Positions 1 through 12,195 are shown, numbered from the stretch's first letter. The stretch is DNA of 64,000 bases from Struthio camelus (GCF_040807025.1 NC_090981.1:39101817-39165816); one strand, 5' to 3'. Translations and numbers: made by a program. The notes: generated by a model from the letters alone, not told the origin.

Positions 1-1340
1 ATGTTCTGGCAGCTCTCGCTCTGGCAGCTGCCGGGAAGCTGCTGCGTTAGAACATTCCCCCTCGGCCAGCACTAATTTATGCCAGAAGTGGCTCTGGACT
101 CGGAAGCAGCCTCACAGGGATGCAACAGAAAAGTGTCTGAGGTAGAGCAGGGAGCAGGGTCCCCAAGCTCCCATGTGCCTGCATGGTCCCCCACACCTTG
201 GGCCCATTCCAGCTCCACCCGTGACACTAGCCCTGCCTTCCTGCCTCCCACTGCGCTTTCTCTGGACGTTTCTGCCCTACCTCTCTCCAGCCCATCTGCT
301 TGGCACTTGGATCAGTGCTATGATAATGGAGGCAAGAGGAATGTAAAAGGAGTAGCAGGGGGCACGAGAGGAAAAACTGGGTGAGGAAGGGCAGAAAGTA
401 CAAGAGAAAACAAATGCAGGCCCCTTAACCTCCTTTCTTCTGTCCACCCAACTTCGTGGGACAGGAAACACCATCCCTACAGCTACCAAGCAAAGGAACT
501 AGAGTGCCCTCCTCTCCCAAGTGTACAGCAGGCTCATCCAAAGAGCACTGATGCGGCTGCATATGCTGCACATGCATAACTGCAATTTAAATACAGCTTG
601 TGAAATGTACAGTCCACAGGCCACAATGCCGCAATCCACAATACGAGCAAAGGACTCAGCAGGAGGGCCAACCAGCATCAGCTGAAGATTTTTTCTGCAC
701 ATCTAACAGACTTTTCCAGCTTCTGTGTTCTGAGGCCAGTAGGACTGATTAGATTTGCACTATGTGCACGGACCTTAAGGCCCTTGAATAAACACGTACA
801 CAATCCACATGCAAGGGCATTTGTAAAGAAGTACTTACGCAGCACACTTTGAAGACATCAACATGTCTGTTCTTCTGCCTCTACAAAGGACTAAATAAAG
901 CTTTTAGCTTTTCTTTTTTGTAAAGCTGTTATCAAAACTATGTAAGGTATAGCTCTCAGTAATTAAAAACGGTTGAGGCGTGTTCACAATAGCAGCACGC
1001 ACAGCCTCACGGTGCGTGCAATAACTTCACTACCTCGTGCGCTACCCCAAGTCCTACAGCCAGCTGTGTACATGTGCTTCTGGGAACAGTGTCCAGCCCT
1101 GCATTAAGAGTCAAGCAAAGCCTCAGAGGTGGTCTGTACCTGTGGTCCCCAGCCTCCCTTGTGGTTAACACTCAGCACACTATATGCTGTGGGCGTATAC
1201 TTTCATCTTTCTCTCTGAGAAGCAAGTTTCCTGTGGCTGCTGGCAAAGGATCCCAGGGCCATCACGATGCCTGAAAGCCAAAGACCGGGAGCACCAGCCT
1301 GCGCGGCTACAGGTAAGTCCCGGCTCGTTCACCATCTGCA
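1..1340. other. Unassigned flank left of the minisatellite
   Basis: I see no supported gene here. Two AATAAA hexamers lie on the + strand at 787-792 and 894-899, which would fit the 3' end of a transcript entering from the left, but no convincing coding end precedes them. Base composition is mixed and CpG-poor except for a few CpGs around 960-1040. Confidence 0.5.
1311..1318 (+). other. Candidate 5' splice site (AG|GTAAGT)
   Basis: The string ACAG|GTAAGTCC matches the vertebrate donor consensus at all core positions, with the exon side ending at 1312. It sits just left of the minisatellite and the first CpG island. It could end a noncoding first exon of a + strand transcript. No acceptor partner could be fixed, so this is a signal only. 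Confidence 0.3.
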
Positions 1341-1345
1341 CTGCC

Positions 1346-1800
1346 CCCACGTCCCCTTGGCTGGGCGCTGCGTCCCTCACAGGCACTGGGTCCCATGTCG
1401 TCTCAACTGGGCCATGCCCTTCAGGTCCCATGTCCCTCACCAGCCCCATGTCCCTCACCAGGATCCTGTGTCCCCTGGTTGTGCCCCACATCCCCCACAG
1501 GCCCTGTGTCCCTTTGGCTGGGCTCTATGTCCCCCAAAGGCCCTATGTCCCTCAGCTGTGTCCTATATCCCCTCATCTGGGCCCTCGTGTCCCCCACTGG
1601 CCCCAAACCCCTCAGCTGGGCCCTGTGACGCTCAACCAAACCCTGTGTCCCCTGGCTGTACCCCACATCCCCTGTGTCCCCTCGGCTGGGCCCCTTGTTT
1701 CCCACAGGCCCCACGTCCCCTCGGCTGAGCCCTGCGTCCCCCACAGACCTCGTGTCCTGCACCCGGAGCCTGTGTCCCTTGGTTGTCCCCCCACATCCCC
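1346..1800 (+). repeat. Degenerate C-rich minisatellite, unit about 18-21 bp
   Basis: About twenty diverged copies of a unit close to TGTCCCCTCGGCTGGGCCC follow each other. A longer variant (TGTCCCCTGGTTGTGCCCC and close forms, followed by ACATCCC) recurs at 1468, 1646 and 1773, so some units were copied in blocks. The + strand is strongly C-rich and G-poor at the TGTCCC cores. Stop codons are rare in several frames because of the repeat, so long open frames across it are not evidence of coding. The array abuts the first CpG island. Confidence 0.85.
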
Positions 1801-1839
1801 TCCAATGGGTCCTTGCCTCCCATCAGCCAGGCCCGGCGC

Positions 1840-2680
1840 CCCCGGCTGGGCCCCCCAGGCCCGGCTGCCCCTTCGCCGTGATCCCGGTGCCCACACGGCC
1901 CCAGGCATGGGCGCAGCCCGGCGGGGGACGACGGGCTCCCGGGACCGAGGTGGGGGGGGTCCCCGCCGAGGCGGCTCCTCGGGCGGCGGGGAAGGGCGCG
2001 GGCCCGGCGGAGGGGCTCGCCTCGCCCCGGCCCCGCTGTCAAACGCCGCCAGCCCGGCAGCGAGCTGCCGCCCCGTCGGGCGAGACGCGGGGCGGGAAAC
2101 AGCGACGGCTCCGGGCGCGGCCCGAGAGGCCTCGCGGGCGGAGCGGAGCGGGGGGCGCCGCCGCCGCCGCCGCCGCCGCCCCTGGAGCCGGCCGGCCGCC
2201 GGCAGGGGGCGCCCGGGCTCCGCCAGCCGCCCCGTTCCTCGACAGCGCGCGGGGGGCGGCGGCCGCTCCGCGCCCGCGGGGCCGCGCTCCGCCGCCCGCC
2301 CGGCCCGGCTCCGCTCCGCGGCTCGTGTCGTGGCCCCCACGCCGAGCAAAGGCCCGCGCTTCCCTCGCCGGCGCGGCCGCTTGCTGATGTGGTGGAACAG
2401 CTGGATTTGGGAAGCGGATACTTCCAGCGATGACATAGATTTTTCCCCCCACTCTCGTTTGCATTATATCAGAATGACCGTCCCACACCCTGACATTTAA
2501 AGCAATCTGGGCACGTCTTAGTAGGCTTGAGTAATAGTCACAGGCTGGAGATTCGCGAGTTTCAGCGGCTGCGCCCCGCCGAGCGCGCAGGGAGCCTCCT
2601 GGCGCTGCCCTGGCCCGGGGACTCCCGCGCAGCGCAGGGAGCAGGCTCCTGAGGAGGACGGGACGTATGGATATACAGAC
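1840..2680. promoter_or_regulatory. CpG island 1 (largest)
   Basis: Very GC-rich with dense CpGs: 2101-2160 alone holds 13 CpG dinucleotides, against almost none per line beyond 8 kb. Such islands mark promoters of housekeeping and developmental genes. No TATA box is evident. The right shoulder (about 2390-2540) drops to normal GC yet looks non-repetitive. Long open frames on both strands (for example 1184-2500 on +) are explained by GC content and the adjoining minisatellite and are not called as genes. Confidence 0.75.
2158..2180 (+). repeat. CCG trinucleotide repeat
   Basis: Seven perfect CCG units plus a partial one lie inside CpG island 1. Such repeats are common in promoters and 5' UTRs and can vary in length. 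Confidence 0.9.
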
Positions 2681-2999
2681 ACGCTCTTGCATTAGAGCCA
2701 CCAACTTCTTTTCGCTTCCCCAGCAACGCGCTCCGCAGTAAAAGCCACCCATCCCTATATTTGACTCTACTTTGTCTCAGATTTGCCAAGTCTTACTCAT
2801 TTTTTGGAAGGAAACTCCCTCCTTTCTTTCAGTCTTCTTGTTCTTTTTCAATAAAAAAAAAAATTAAAGTCTTCCCGTCCCGGGATAGATTTCTGCAACA
2901 CGTTTCAACTGCAAATTAATAAAACCCCTCAGTCATTCCTTTAAAACAAAAGGAAACACCCCCACCCCGCCCCAGACCTTCAAGGCTTAATTCATTAAA

Positions 3000-3330
3000 G
3001 CTGGTGCGTGGCGGGAGGTGAGGCTCGCTAGGTAGCCGGGGGGAGGACGTGACGAGCGGGCTGATGAGCGCCGGCCCCCGCGGCCCCGCGCCCCTTTGTG
3101 CGGCCAAGTTAACTCGGAGCGGGCAGCGGACGGCGCTGGCTGCCGGCTCCGCTCCGCGGCCAGCCTCTCCAGCCCTGGAGTCTCCCCCCGCCTTTTTCCC
3201 GCCGCCGAAACTCCCCTCAGTTCCTTTCACGATGCTCTCACTTTCTTTGTAAGACAAAGGAGAAACCCCAAGGAGCGGAGGGAGGAAAGCAGTGCCCCGT
3301 GCCCCCGAGAAGCTGGCGGTGGGTGTAAAA
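3000..3330. promoter_or_regulatory. CpG island 2 (short)
   Basis: A second GC-rich, CpG-dense block is separated from island 1 by AT-rich sequence containing an A-run near 2850. It includes GTTAACTCGGAGCGG at about 3108 and a run of CpGs from 3040 to 3165. No reading frame is convincing. It is probably an alternative first exon or part of the same promoter cluster. Confidence 0.6.
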
Positions 3331-3501
3331 GGGGGCGTTTTGCTCCACTGACCTTGTGATCCTCTTCCTCACCCACCACCCCCCTTTTAACATGAAAATG
3401 TGGCTCAAAGGACTGCTTTCTGCCTCCTCTGGAGGGATGCTGTCTGAGCTTCTCAGCCCCACTGCCTCGCTCTGCCCTGAAAACAGCTTTCCAGGAACAT
3501 C

Positions 3502-3540
3502 AGGGAAAAGAGGAAGAAAGGAAGAAAGAAAAGGAAGGAT
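3502..3540 (+). repeat. Purine-only tract
   Basis: A run of A and G, mainly AGGAAGAAAG-type units, extends over nearly 40 bases. This is a simple low-complexity tract with no coding signal. Confidence 0.6.
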
Positions 3541-4359
3541 GGAGACAGAGGAGATTGAGCTCACGCTTTTCCAAATGCGAGAAAACCTGGTGGCCGGAAA
3601 GGTTTCCTCGGACCATTCTTGTCGCTCCAGCTACACGAGTGCTTTGTGTATTTAATACCCGTACAAAATAGCTTCCTCCTTTCTCCCTCTTAAGCCCCAT
3701 TGCAAACCAAGGTGCAGCACTACCTTCTCATCCATTCAAACAACCAATATAGAGACTTCAGTGTCAGTGTTTCCACCCCCAAAGTCTTTTATTTCCTAGT
3801 TTTCTTTGTTCTCCTCTTTGCACAAGGGAATATTTGTGGATCCCCGAAAAGCCCTTCTCCTCTCGCCCCGCGTGTCGTTGAACTTACCCCAGGTTGTTTA
3901 AATTCACCAATCATTGATATTCATTCTCTCTCCCTTAAGGTCTGCAGTTCAACTCTTTGTCTTTACAGGTACCAACAGCAAAACAAACGTTTTAAATCTT
4001 GCACTAGGTGCTTACTGGCAAGGAAGAAAAATGCATTAAAAGAGTATAGTTACCTTAAAAGGTAGTGTATTGCAGAGATTGCAAAAAATCACAACGTGGT
4101 GCTAGGCTAGTCCAGAGATCCCAGTGGCCGCATGAAAGAGTAAATCCCCTTGTTAGTGCTGGAAGGAGATGCTGGTTCCGGGGTCTCCCCTTCTCCCAGA
4201 GCTCAGTCTCCCCTCCCTCCCCACTGGCGAGCACCTGACTCCGAGCTGCTGAGCCTGAACTGAGTTGTGGGCAAAAGGAGCTCGCCTACAAGTTCAAATG
4301 CGAGCCTTAGCCACCCATCATTATTATATCATTGTACCGTCAGCGCTGCAGAGGAGGGG

Positions 4360-4700
4360 CGCTGGCTCGGGGAGAGGAGGGTTCACAAGCTCTTCAAGAG
4401 CCTCGTTGCAATTGCAAAGCTCCCGCAGCTGCTCGGCGCAGGAGAGCCCCCAGCGCCTGCCTCCGCGGGCACTCCCGGGCCCGCCCGGCGCGTCCCAGCG
4501 GGCGCGGAGCGGCGCGGAGCGGGGCGGGGGGGGAGCGCCGCTCCCCGCGGAGCAGCGCGCCCGGCCCCGCACCGCACCTCGGGCGTCCCCGCAGCCCCAG
4601 CCTGAAAGCGACCCAAAAAACAGCTTCAAGACCTACGGCTCGGCAGAGTCCGGGCCGGATTGTGCCTCTCCGCGCACAGACATCGACCCTCTGGAAAGTG
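4360..4700. promoter_or_regulatory. CpG island 3
   Basis: GC- and CpG-rich block with a tandem decamer GGCGCGGAGC at 4501-4520 followed by a G-run. Several frames are open on both strands because of composition, including a minus frame over 4324-4629. None has a splice context or a recognisable domain, so I treat it as promoter or 5' UTR sequence. Confidence 0.65.
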
Positions 4701-4719
4701 TGAAAGAAACATTGTTTCC

Positions 4720-7060
4720 TCATTAAATAATTAACTGAGAAGAGAATGGAGAGACCTCCTCCACTCTGGCTTCCCAGCCACTCAAACGGGGAAAGTGACG
4801 GGGACTGAAATCCCTTTTTCCCCTTTGCCTCCCCAATCTCAGCGGAGGTTGTAATAAAAGAATATATTGGTGATTGTTCCAAACTTCCTCTGACTGTGCC
4901 AATTCACAGGCAGTCTCACATCTACAGCCTCCCGAGCCAAGCCTCTCCACCCTAGTTTTATGCATCTCCAGCCGCTTTTCTTTTTTTATTGAGATTAGAG
5001 ACTGTATTTGCTGTCCAAACCTCTTGGAAATGAAGTCATGAGCAGAACCCTAACCCACCCTTTTACAGGGGACTCTCACCATTTAATACTCTGCCTGTAT
5101 TTCACGTGCAGCTCCTTTCCCAAGATGTACCTGTCTTGCTACGTGACAGAGGCTTAAGGCACCCTTCACCAGGCACAACAGTTTGGCAAGAAGCTGTGCC
5201 TCTGGTAAGCTCACTCCCAGAGGAACGTATACCACATTCCCCTCCCCTCCAGGAAGGTGTAAATCTGGAGCCAGCAAAGAAAACTGTGGAGAAATAGGTG
5301 TGTCTGATCACAGCACTCTGGGCACGTTTCTGGCAGTCCCAGACGCGAACGCTAGGAAGATGCAGCAGGGGTTTTCCTTCAGAGCCTCTCTCTGTTATTG
5401 TTCCAGCTCCCGTATCTCTGGAGTTTTGCTGACGGCGGGTTTGAAACAAGCCCAGAACATTTCCAAACCCAGCCCTCAGTGCCAAGTTGGAGGAGTGAGA
5501 GGTGCAAGAGATCACAGCTAAGTAGGGGGAGACAGAGACCTGAGGGCTTAACCCAGCTCAGGTTTGTCTGAGCCATGAGTCAGGCCTGAATGGAGCTGGA
5601 TGGCAGGATGAAATCCTTATCTCACCTCCAGAGACTTGGCTTGTTGCTCTTTCCTCCTTAAGTAGGGTAAATCCATAATTACCTGCTACCAAGGACTTTA
5701 AGAAGTGGCCAATCCCTTCTCCTATGTGAGTGTAGACTGTATTTGGCCACAGCAGCACCACATATCTGAACCCCAGCACCAGTCCCTCCAGTCCTACTTG
5801 TCAAGGGCCAGTCCCAACTCAGCACACGCAGCCCCTGCGCTATGCCCTGTCCGATCAGACTATATCTCCCGAATGTTGGGTTGCGGGCTTTTTTAATCCT
5901 TAAACATTGTGCAGTGAAACAACTGACAGAAATGTAACTCGGTACTTTAGAATGGGCACTATAAAGTGTTGAAGGCATATTTTGAGACTTTTAATGCAAA
6001 AAAAAAAAATTCACACAAAGCATTATAGTTCATTTTTAAGACATGGGGGATGGGGAGCATACAACTACTCTCTGCTTCCCCCCTTTCAAGCCTGGCCCTC
6101 CCTGCCCAGCCGCGTGTAGACAGCCACCCTTCCTGCTGAAGCCATGCGCACTTCCTCTGCACAATGTTGTGATTAAAGGAGAAAATGGAACTTTACATTT
6201 CTTCAGCCCAGCCCCTTCAGCTCTCCACGACATAAGAGGTTGTGCAGTGTGCACATATAGGGTGCTACTCCCTCTCCCCACAGGTCTGTGGGCCACAGAC
6301 CAAATCCTTTGAAGACATGTACATTGTTTGGAGATCTCTCTGGATGGATCCCCCGCTTCCTGTCAGCACCAAGGCCTTGGCAATGGCCCATTCCCTTTTC
6401 TGCAGCTCTCAGACAATGGGGTGGGACTCCTGCTACCATCCCAGGCTGCAGGAAAGGGGAGCAGGGTGCACCCAAGGGCACTGGTTTTCTCCACCTCTCC
6501 TAGCCAGCCTCCAGAAGCACTACAATATGAATGAGGAGCTCCTAAATGATCAAGCATCAAGGTCAAACTGATGCTAGTTCAGATCTCCCCTCTTGCCTCT
6601 GTCACCCCTCACATCTTTCCAGCTTTGTCTACACTTGCTCTCCTTGCCTTGCTTGGCCTCAGGCAGGCCAGGGTGATTTTTAACAGTCAAAATAGAAGCC
6701 AGCTCTACAGCCCTGGTCTTGCTTCTCCGTCATCTCTTGACACGAGGCCACTGAAGTTGAATAATTGCTCCTGGCAAAAGAAGAGAAGAAAAGTCAGTGA
6801 ATTCCTCCCGTCTTTATCCCTGAGAAGATCTTGATTCACCTGCGGAGCTGGCACCAGTGAGCTGGGGCACGAGCTTGTTCTCGCAGCTTTGGCTGCCTCA
6901 GGAGCAAGCAGGAATACCCAAGGTGGGGAAGGTGCAGTTGCCCGCAGGGTCTTGGGGCACCCCCTCTGCCTGGGGCTCCAGCCCAAGGGCTGCCCACTCC
7001 TCCTGGCCAGCCTTCCAGGGGGAAGGAGACACTAGGAGGGTGGTTATGAGCAGGAATTGG
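4720..7060. other. Unassigned stretch between CpG islands 3 and 4
   Basis: Ordinary non-repetitive sequence. A fair donor-like CTG|GTAAGC is at 5213 on +, and an acceptor-like CTCCCCACAG is near 6282. I found no open exon that joins them well, and no recognisable repeats. Confidence 0.5.
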
Positions 7061-7064
7061 TAGC

Positions 7065-7082
7065 GGGGGGAAGGGGGGGGGG
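7065..7082 (+). repeat. G-run with quadruplex potential
   Basis: Six Gs, AA, then ten Gs lie just left of CpG island 4. Intra- or intermolecular G-quadruplex formation is plausible from base order alone. Confidence 0.6.
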
Positions 7083-7197
7083 TGTTAGCCTTTTTTTGCC
7101 TAGGGCCACCACCAAGAAGCAATGACAAGTTAAACCCCAGGACTAACGGAGCGGCGGAGCAGCCTCAGGTCTGCTCGTTCGTATCTCATTTTTCACC

Positions 7198-7281
7198 ATG
7201 GGAGAGAAAAGAGATAACTTTAAAGAAAAGACCTCCTCTCTTCTCATCTCCCCCCGGGCCCCTCAAGTGCCGGAGCCCTGA
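7198..7281 (+). CDS. Possible 27-codon upstream ORF with strong Kozak start
   Basis: CACCATGG is a near-ideal initiation context. The frame encodes 27 residues starting MGEKRDNFKEKTSS and ends in TGA. The stop overlaps the next ATG (TGATG, 7279-7283), which opens the long GC-rich frame to 7871. If this part of CpG island 4 is transcribed on +, the short frame could act as an upstream ORF. No homology is recognised, and its short length makes chance likely. Confidence 0.2.
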   Translation: MGEKRDNFKEKTSSLLISPRAPQVPEP

Positions 7282-7650
7282 TGGGAACCGGACGACCAAC
7301 ACGTTCATTCATAGCGCTGGGAAGAAAGCGCAGGCTGCCGAAACCGCCTCTTCCCCTTCCCCTCCTCCTCCTGCTCCTCCCCCCCACCTCGCCGCGGGCT
7401 GGCTCCCGCCGCAGGCTCCCGCGCCCCCGCCCGGCCCTGCGCGGCCGCCGGCGGCCCGGCGCGCTCCGGCTCCAGCAAGATGCGCGGCCCGAAGCGCAGC
7501 TCGGGGACGGCGGGCGGAGCCGCCGCCGTGCTCAGCCAGGCCCTTTGTCTGCCCGCCCTGCGCGGCCGCGGCCGGCGGGGAGCTCCCGGCGCCCCCGCGG
7601 AGCCTCGCGGCCCCGGCGCTGGAGCCGCGGGGCGCGCTGCCTCCGCGCCC

Positions 7651-7675
7651 GCCGCGCCGCGCCGCGCCGCGCCGC
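7651..7675 (+). repeat. GCCGC pentamer repeat
   Basis: Five perfect GCCGC units in CpG island 4, with imperfect units on each side. Confidence 0.85.
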
Positions 7676-7869
7676 CCGGCCCCGCGCTCCGGCCGCCCCG
7701 CGGCGGGGGGAGCCCTCCTCTGGCCCCCCGCCGCTGTCCCTCGCCTTCCCCGCGAGGAAAACTGACCGACCGAGCGCCTGCAGAAGGGGGATACGGGTTA
7801 TTCAGAGACAGCTAGCAACTGCGCAAAGAAAGCACGCAGGCCGAGAAAGCGCGTTTTGTTCCCTCTCTT

Positions 7870-10800
7870 GAGCGTTGTGGGGATCACTCGCAACTGCACG
7901 AAAAAGAACCTTTCTGAGCAGGAAAGAGACTTGCAAGCTCATATGTCTCCTCAAGAGCCGCATGACACAAAGGCACATGCAGAGGTAATAAAGGTAAAAG
8001 CAGGGTACAGCTGGCTCCACCGAGCCCTGTTTGCACAGCGTGCTTCAGCAGGCTGCAAGAAATGTGGGGCTGGGGCGGAGGGTCAGAGAAGGAAAGGAAG
8101 TCATCCAAAGGATCGTCAATCCAAGACGAAAAAAAAACACCAGAGGAAGGAGGCTGATTTACACTAGAGACCCTCAGGGTTTTTAAGAATGGTGAGAAGT
8201 ACTGGGGAAGATGAGGAGCTAGTCAGGCTAGAAAAACAGACCTCTAAAACCTTTTTGTTTTTTTCATTCAGCTTTATTTGATGCTCTCCTTTTACCCTGA
8301 GCGCTAACATTTCTGCACTGAATGAAAAATCATCCAGAGAAGGAAGCGCCTTTTCTCCCCTCAGCAAGACCATGCAAACTTCCTCTATGTCTGAGGCCTG
8401 AAACATAGTCTAATTTACTGTGAACGTCAAACTTTTTTCTTTGTAAATAGTTTAGGCAAAGTAGAAATAGTAAACCTTTACATAGGCTTCCAGATGTCTC
8501 CCATGATAAATCATTGTTTTCAGATGTTCAAACTTCTGTGAAAAAACCCTAACACAGGAAAATGTTTAGGCTTTGTCTCAATCCTAAAGCAATATTGTTT
8601 GAAGGAAAAAAATCCTATTAGCTACCTCATAGTCCTGAGTTGATGAAAAATATTATTTTCATTACAGACTTTTTAAGTACAGGTTTTATGTTTGCTGACT
8701 CAACAATGGTTATCAGTTTACATGTGAAACACAGACCTTAAATTGTTCTTTATGAGAAACCGTTGCTTTTGAAATATCTGAAATTAATTAGACCGAGGCA
8801 ATGGGCAACGTGCAGATGTCAAACTGAGCATCTGTGGAGAAAAAGCTTTCCATCCCTTGAAAGCATACTACAAATCTGAAACACAGTCGGCTGAAGAAAA
8901 ACACTTTTACCTGGTATAGGTTCTCTCGAGCCAACATCTGTGGTTTTACTGTCACTTTCTCTTAGTCTTTTCCTATGCCTTTTTTTCTCCTTTCCCCCCC
9001 TGAATTGCTGTGGGTGAAAAGCCTTACATAAAAGTGATGGAAATAATTCATGTAATTTGGATGCCAGCGATATTAAGGTCAGTTGAGGCAAATCAGATAT
9101 CCTTGCAAAGTTAGTCTATTTGGCCTGCTAGCTCTGGAGGTCTAACTTCCCGTTGCCTTCTACTTGTAAACTGCGGTGCCACACCAGCTGTGCTGAAAAT
9201 TAATCCATCACTCCAATTTTCCTCTTAAAGGTAGAAGAATGTACATTGCATCCTGATTTTAATGTGAATCAGTTATCTAGAGTGTGTTTTCAAAAACCAC
9301 AAAATCGTTCAGAACAATAGACTTCTGCAAGTTCTCAGATTCTGTATTTAAGAAGAGCTTTTCTCAGTCCTTCTCCTTCCGACGCTTCAAGCCAAATACA
9401 TTTTTACCAGACAAATTAAAACTCTTAAAAGTAGTCAACCTCAGCAGCAGCAGTAACTTTAGCATGTATAACCCCTTCTCAAATGAAACACTTGAATGCT
9501 TATGTCAATGTTTCTTTTGTGGCAAAACCCTTCTCCACCTATTTTTACTCTGTATTTCTGTAGTGGAGGAGAGAATGTTAAGCTATGAAAAACTATGAAT
9601 AGCGTGTTTCATTTGGTAAAAGAACAAACCACAATTGATGGTTAGGCATTATTTCTGCATTAACCGTAATGATGCAGACACCACATTATCTAAACAAAGA
9701 TAGTCAGCTTCCAGGACAGAGTTTATCAGAAGGAGGTCCAGGGCACCAAGGCTTTCAGCAGCACTTGACTATGGCAAAGACCCCCTTGACAAAAGTACAT
9801 TTTTCTCCTGCCTTTTAACACTGTGCTCTGTTCTAATTCCCCTACTCTGAAGGCAACGGGGCAGGCTAGGATAGTTTTACTTACGCAGAGTGCTCTGCTT
9901 CTGTGGCTAGTCTCACTAAAATGTGTGCAGGAAAACTGATGGTATTTCGTTCTGCCCAGTGTAAGCAAAAGTGTCAGGTTCGGTCTTCAGCTTAGGCAGA
10001 TCTGCTTTATGTGGCCAGATCTGGCTCTTCAAAGAATAATTACTTTGTAATTTTGGGGAGGAGTCATCGGGGTGAACAGGTCAGCGCTGAGGTCCTTCTC
10101 CATGCTGATCCATATGAGGGCAGAACACAGCACTAAGAAAGCACGGGGGGAAGAAACTTATCAGTACCGGGCGGTCTGAGCCATAGTCAAGTGTTGCGCT
10201 AATCCTTACTGTCTTGGACTTCCTCAGATAAACTCCATCCTGGACACACATTATTTTTGTTTTGATAATTCAGTGGCTGCATCATAAGCTTTAACTCAGA
10301 AGTAATCCTGAATAATCAAATGTGGTTTTGTTCACTTACTGTTACCAAATGAAATGAGCCTTTCATAAGTTCTCTCGCTTTTTTTTTTTTTTTAAATGAT
10401 TTGAAGGTACCACCATTGTGCAAAGAATAAATTCACTGGGTCTGGTTCCACACTGATAGGGCAAGCTCTTCAAACAGATTAAGAGAGACTTTTTTTAAAC
10501 TAATCTCTTTTTCCTGGGCCTTCTCTTCTATTGCTGAAGCAATAACAAACATTTGCAATGTGTTTAATCCAAAAGAACACTGAAGTCACTAGAAAGATGC
10601 CACTGATTCCACTAGTTTCAGTCAGTAGTTTCTTCTCATATGAAGGAGAATAAAGATATAAAATGGAACAAGAAGGCTCCAAAAACAGGAGAAAAGGGAG
10701 ACTGCATTTTTTTTCCTTGTCCTCCATCATGCAAGAAAAATCTCTGGTTTTCTTCCCCAGGGAGTCCTTTTGGCAGAGCAAGTAGCTGATCAAAATAAAA

Positions 10801-12195
10801 AGTCAGAAATTTTGGTAGCTGTTAGCACAGGTCTTACCATTAGGTAGTTACGAGCAAAGAAACACAGAGATACATGTCTACAAGCAGAGTCATAATCCAC
10901 CTTGAGGAAAAGAGTGTAAGCAGGTTTGCAGACCTGAGTCAGGCCCTTTCTGGATATCTCACGTCTGCTGGCTGGTTCTCTGACATGGCTAGGATAAGTA
11001 TCTGTGACAAATTTATATAAAATTTCATATAAAAAAGGCTAGGAGTTCTTGTAATACAATGGGCAATTTACAAGATTTTTGAGGTGTTTGCAAAGGTTTT
11101 CCACACAAAAACTCTATCACTTTCTTATTATGTTATCAGCTTTTCTTGCTCAGAGGGTTTGAAAGGGCAGGCATAACAGCAAGAAGAAATATCCACTCCT
11201 TCCTTTAGGGAACATGTCGCTCTGAAGCGGAGCAGGCAGGCAGGGCTGGCACAGTCTTGGCTTCTGCCAGCAGCTTCACTACCCATTGAGAGCTCCAGCC
11301 ACTGCTGACTCTTCAGCAGATCCTCTATACTTTGCGCTGCTGAAAGAGTCCCTGTTTGATGAGTCCCCGCCAGACTGAAAACTATCCTACTTTGCTGAGT
11401 GTTCTGTGATTTTTAATGGGGTTTTTAAAGGTCTCAAAGCTGGAAACGTAGTACTCAAGAAGCTTGTTTGCATTTAACAAAATACATGAATCTCTGCGGC
11501 AGTAGAGAAAACTTCGGGAACAGGAAGCAGCTTCACTCTAAAGATTAAAGCACAAATAAAAATAATCAAAGATAGATTAAAAAAAACTCCCATGATTTTT
11601 AAGGCAATCTTACTGTTTTGGACAGAGATGGGCTCAATGCTTTGGAAAGTCTGAGACTATTAATGGAGTCTCGTTATTGACAAAGAAGGGGGAAAAATAG
11701 TCCCCAAGCCTTGAGAAGGACAGAAAACTCTTCTCTTGCTTTGATATAAGGTTATTCAGATGTGCCTATGAAGGCACATCTATGGGACATGTAAAATGGC
11801 TTCTGGAGACTGAACATGAGCTGGTACCATGCCAGCCCAGGATGAGGTAGGGCTGCTTTTACCCTTGCTTCAGAATCAGTTGTGCTCTTCTGATGACACA
11901 AAACATCAGGACCAACTATCCAGCTAACAGCTGAGGATACAACTTACTGAATGCCTTTTCATCTTTCTCAAGATATTCTCTGGTTTTGGCCATACAGACC
12001 AAGGCTATGACTTCCAAGGATGACCGGCAGAAATGCAAGTGTAATGATCAGTCTGAAACACCAATCCCAGCCTTGCTCACCTTCTACTATCTGACTTGAA
12101 TGCCTGACGACAGTTTTCAACATTAGCTCAAACAGCTACAGCCACAGCAGCAGCCACAGACTAGAGAGCTGTAGCTTTGCTCTTCTAGTACTGAT
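7870..12195. other. Unassigned AT-richer DNA right of the CpG cluster
   Basis: CpGs fall away after about 8.1 kb. No gene, LINE or long repeat is recognisable. A T-run occurs at 10379-10393. Open frames are short and lack paired splice signals. Probably first-intron or intergenic DNA. Confidence 0.5.
10379..10393 (+). repeat. Poly(T) run
   Basis: Fifteen consecutive Ts. There is no adjacent SINE body, so it is a simple homopolymer. Confidence 0.85.

Larger units (their letters stand above)
7130..7860. promoter_or_regulatory. CpG island 4
   Basis: Dense CpGs from about 7150, peaking at 7440-7760; 7621-7680 alone contains 17 CpGs. With islands 1-3 it forms a cluster of four in under 6 kb, a layout typical of developmental regulator promoters. 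A 196-codon frame from 7281 to 7871 on + is almost all Arg, Ala, Pro and Gly. That is what random GC-rich DNA encodes, so I do not call it a protein. Confidence 0.75.

Noticed and set aside
803-846. Resemblance of TTGTAAAGAAGTACTTACGC to a microRNA
   Set aside because: It does not match a known seed well and no hairpin arm pairs with it.
1184-2500. 438-codon open frame on + across the minisatellite and CpG island 1
   Set aside because: It is open because the tandem unit and GC-rich DNA lack stops; several other frames on both strands are equally open. Residue content is low-complexity Pro/Ser/Arg/Gly with no domain.
7281-7871. 196-codon Arg/Ala/Pro-rich frame in CpG island 4
   Set aside because: Composition is that of random CpG-rich DNA; an overlapping frame (7082-7765) is also open. 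No domain.
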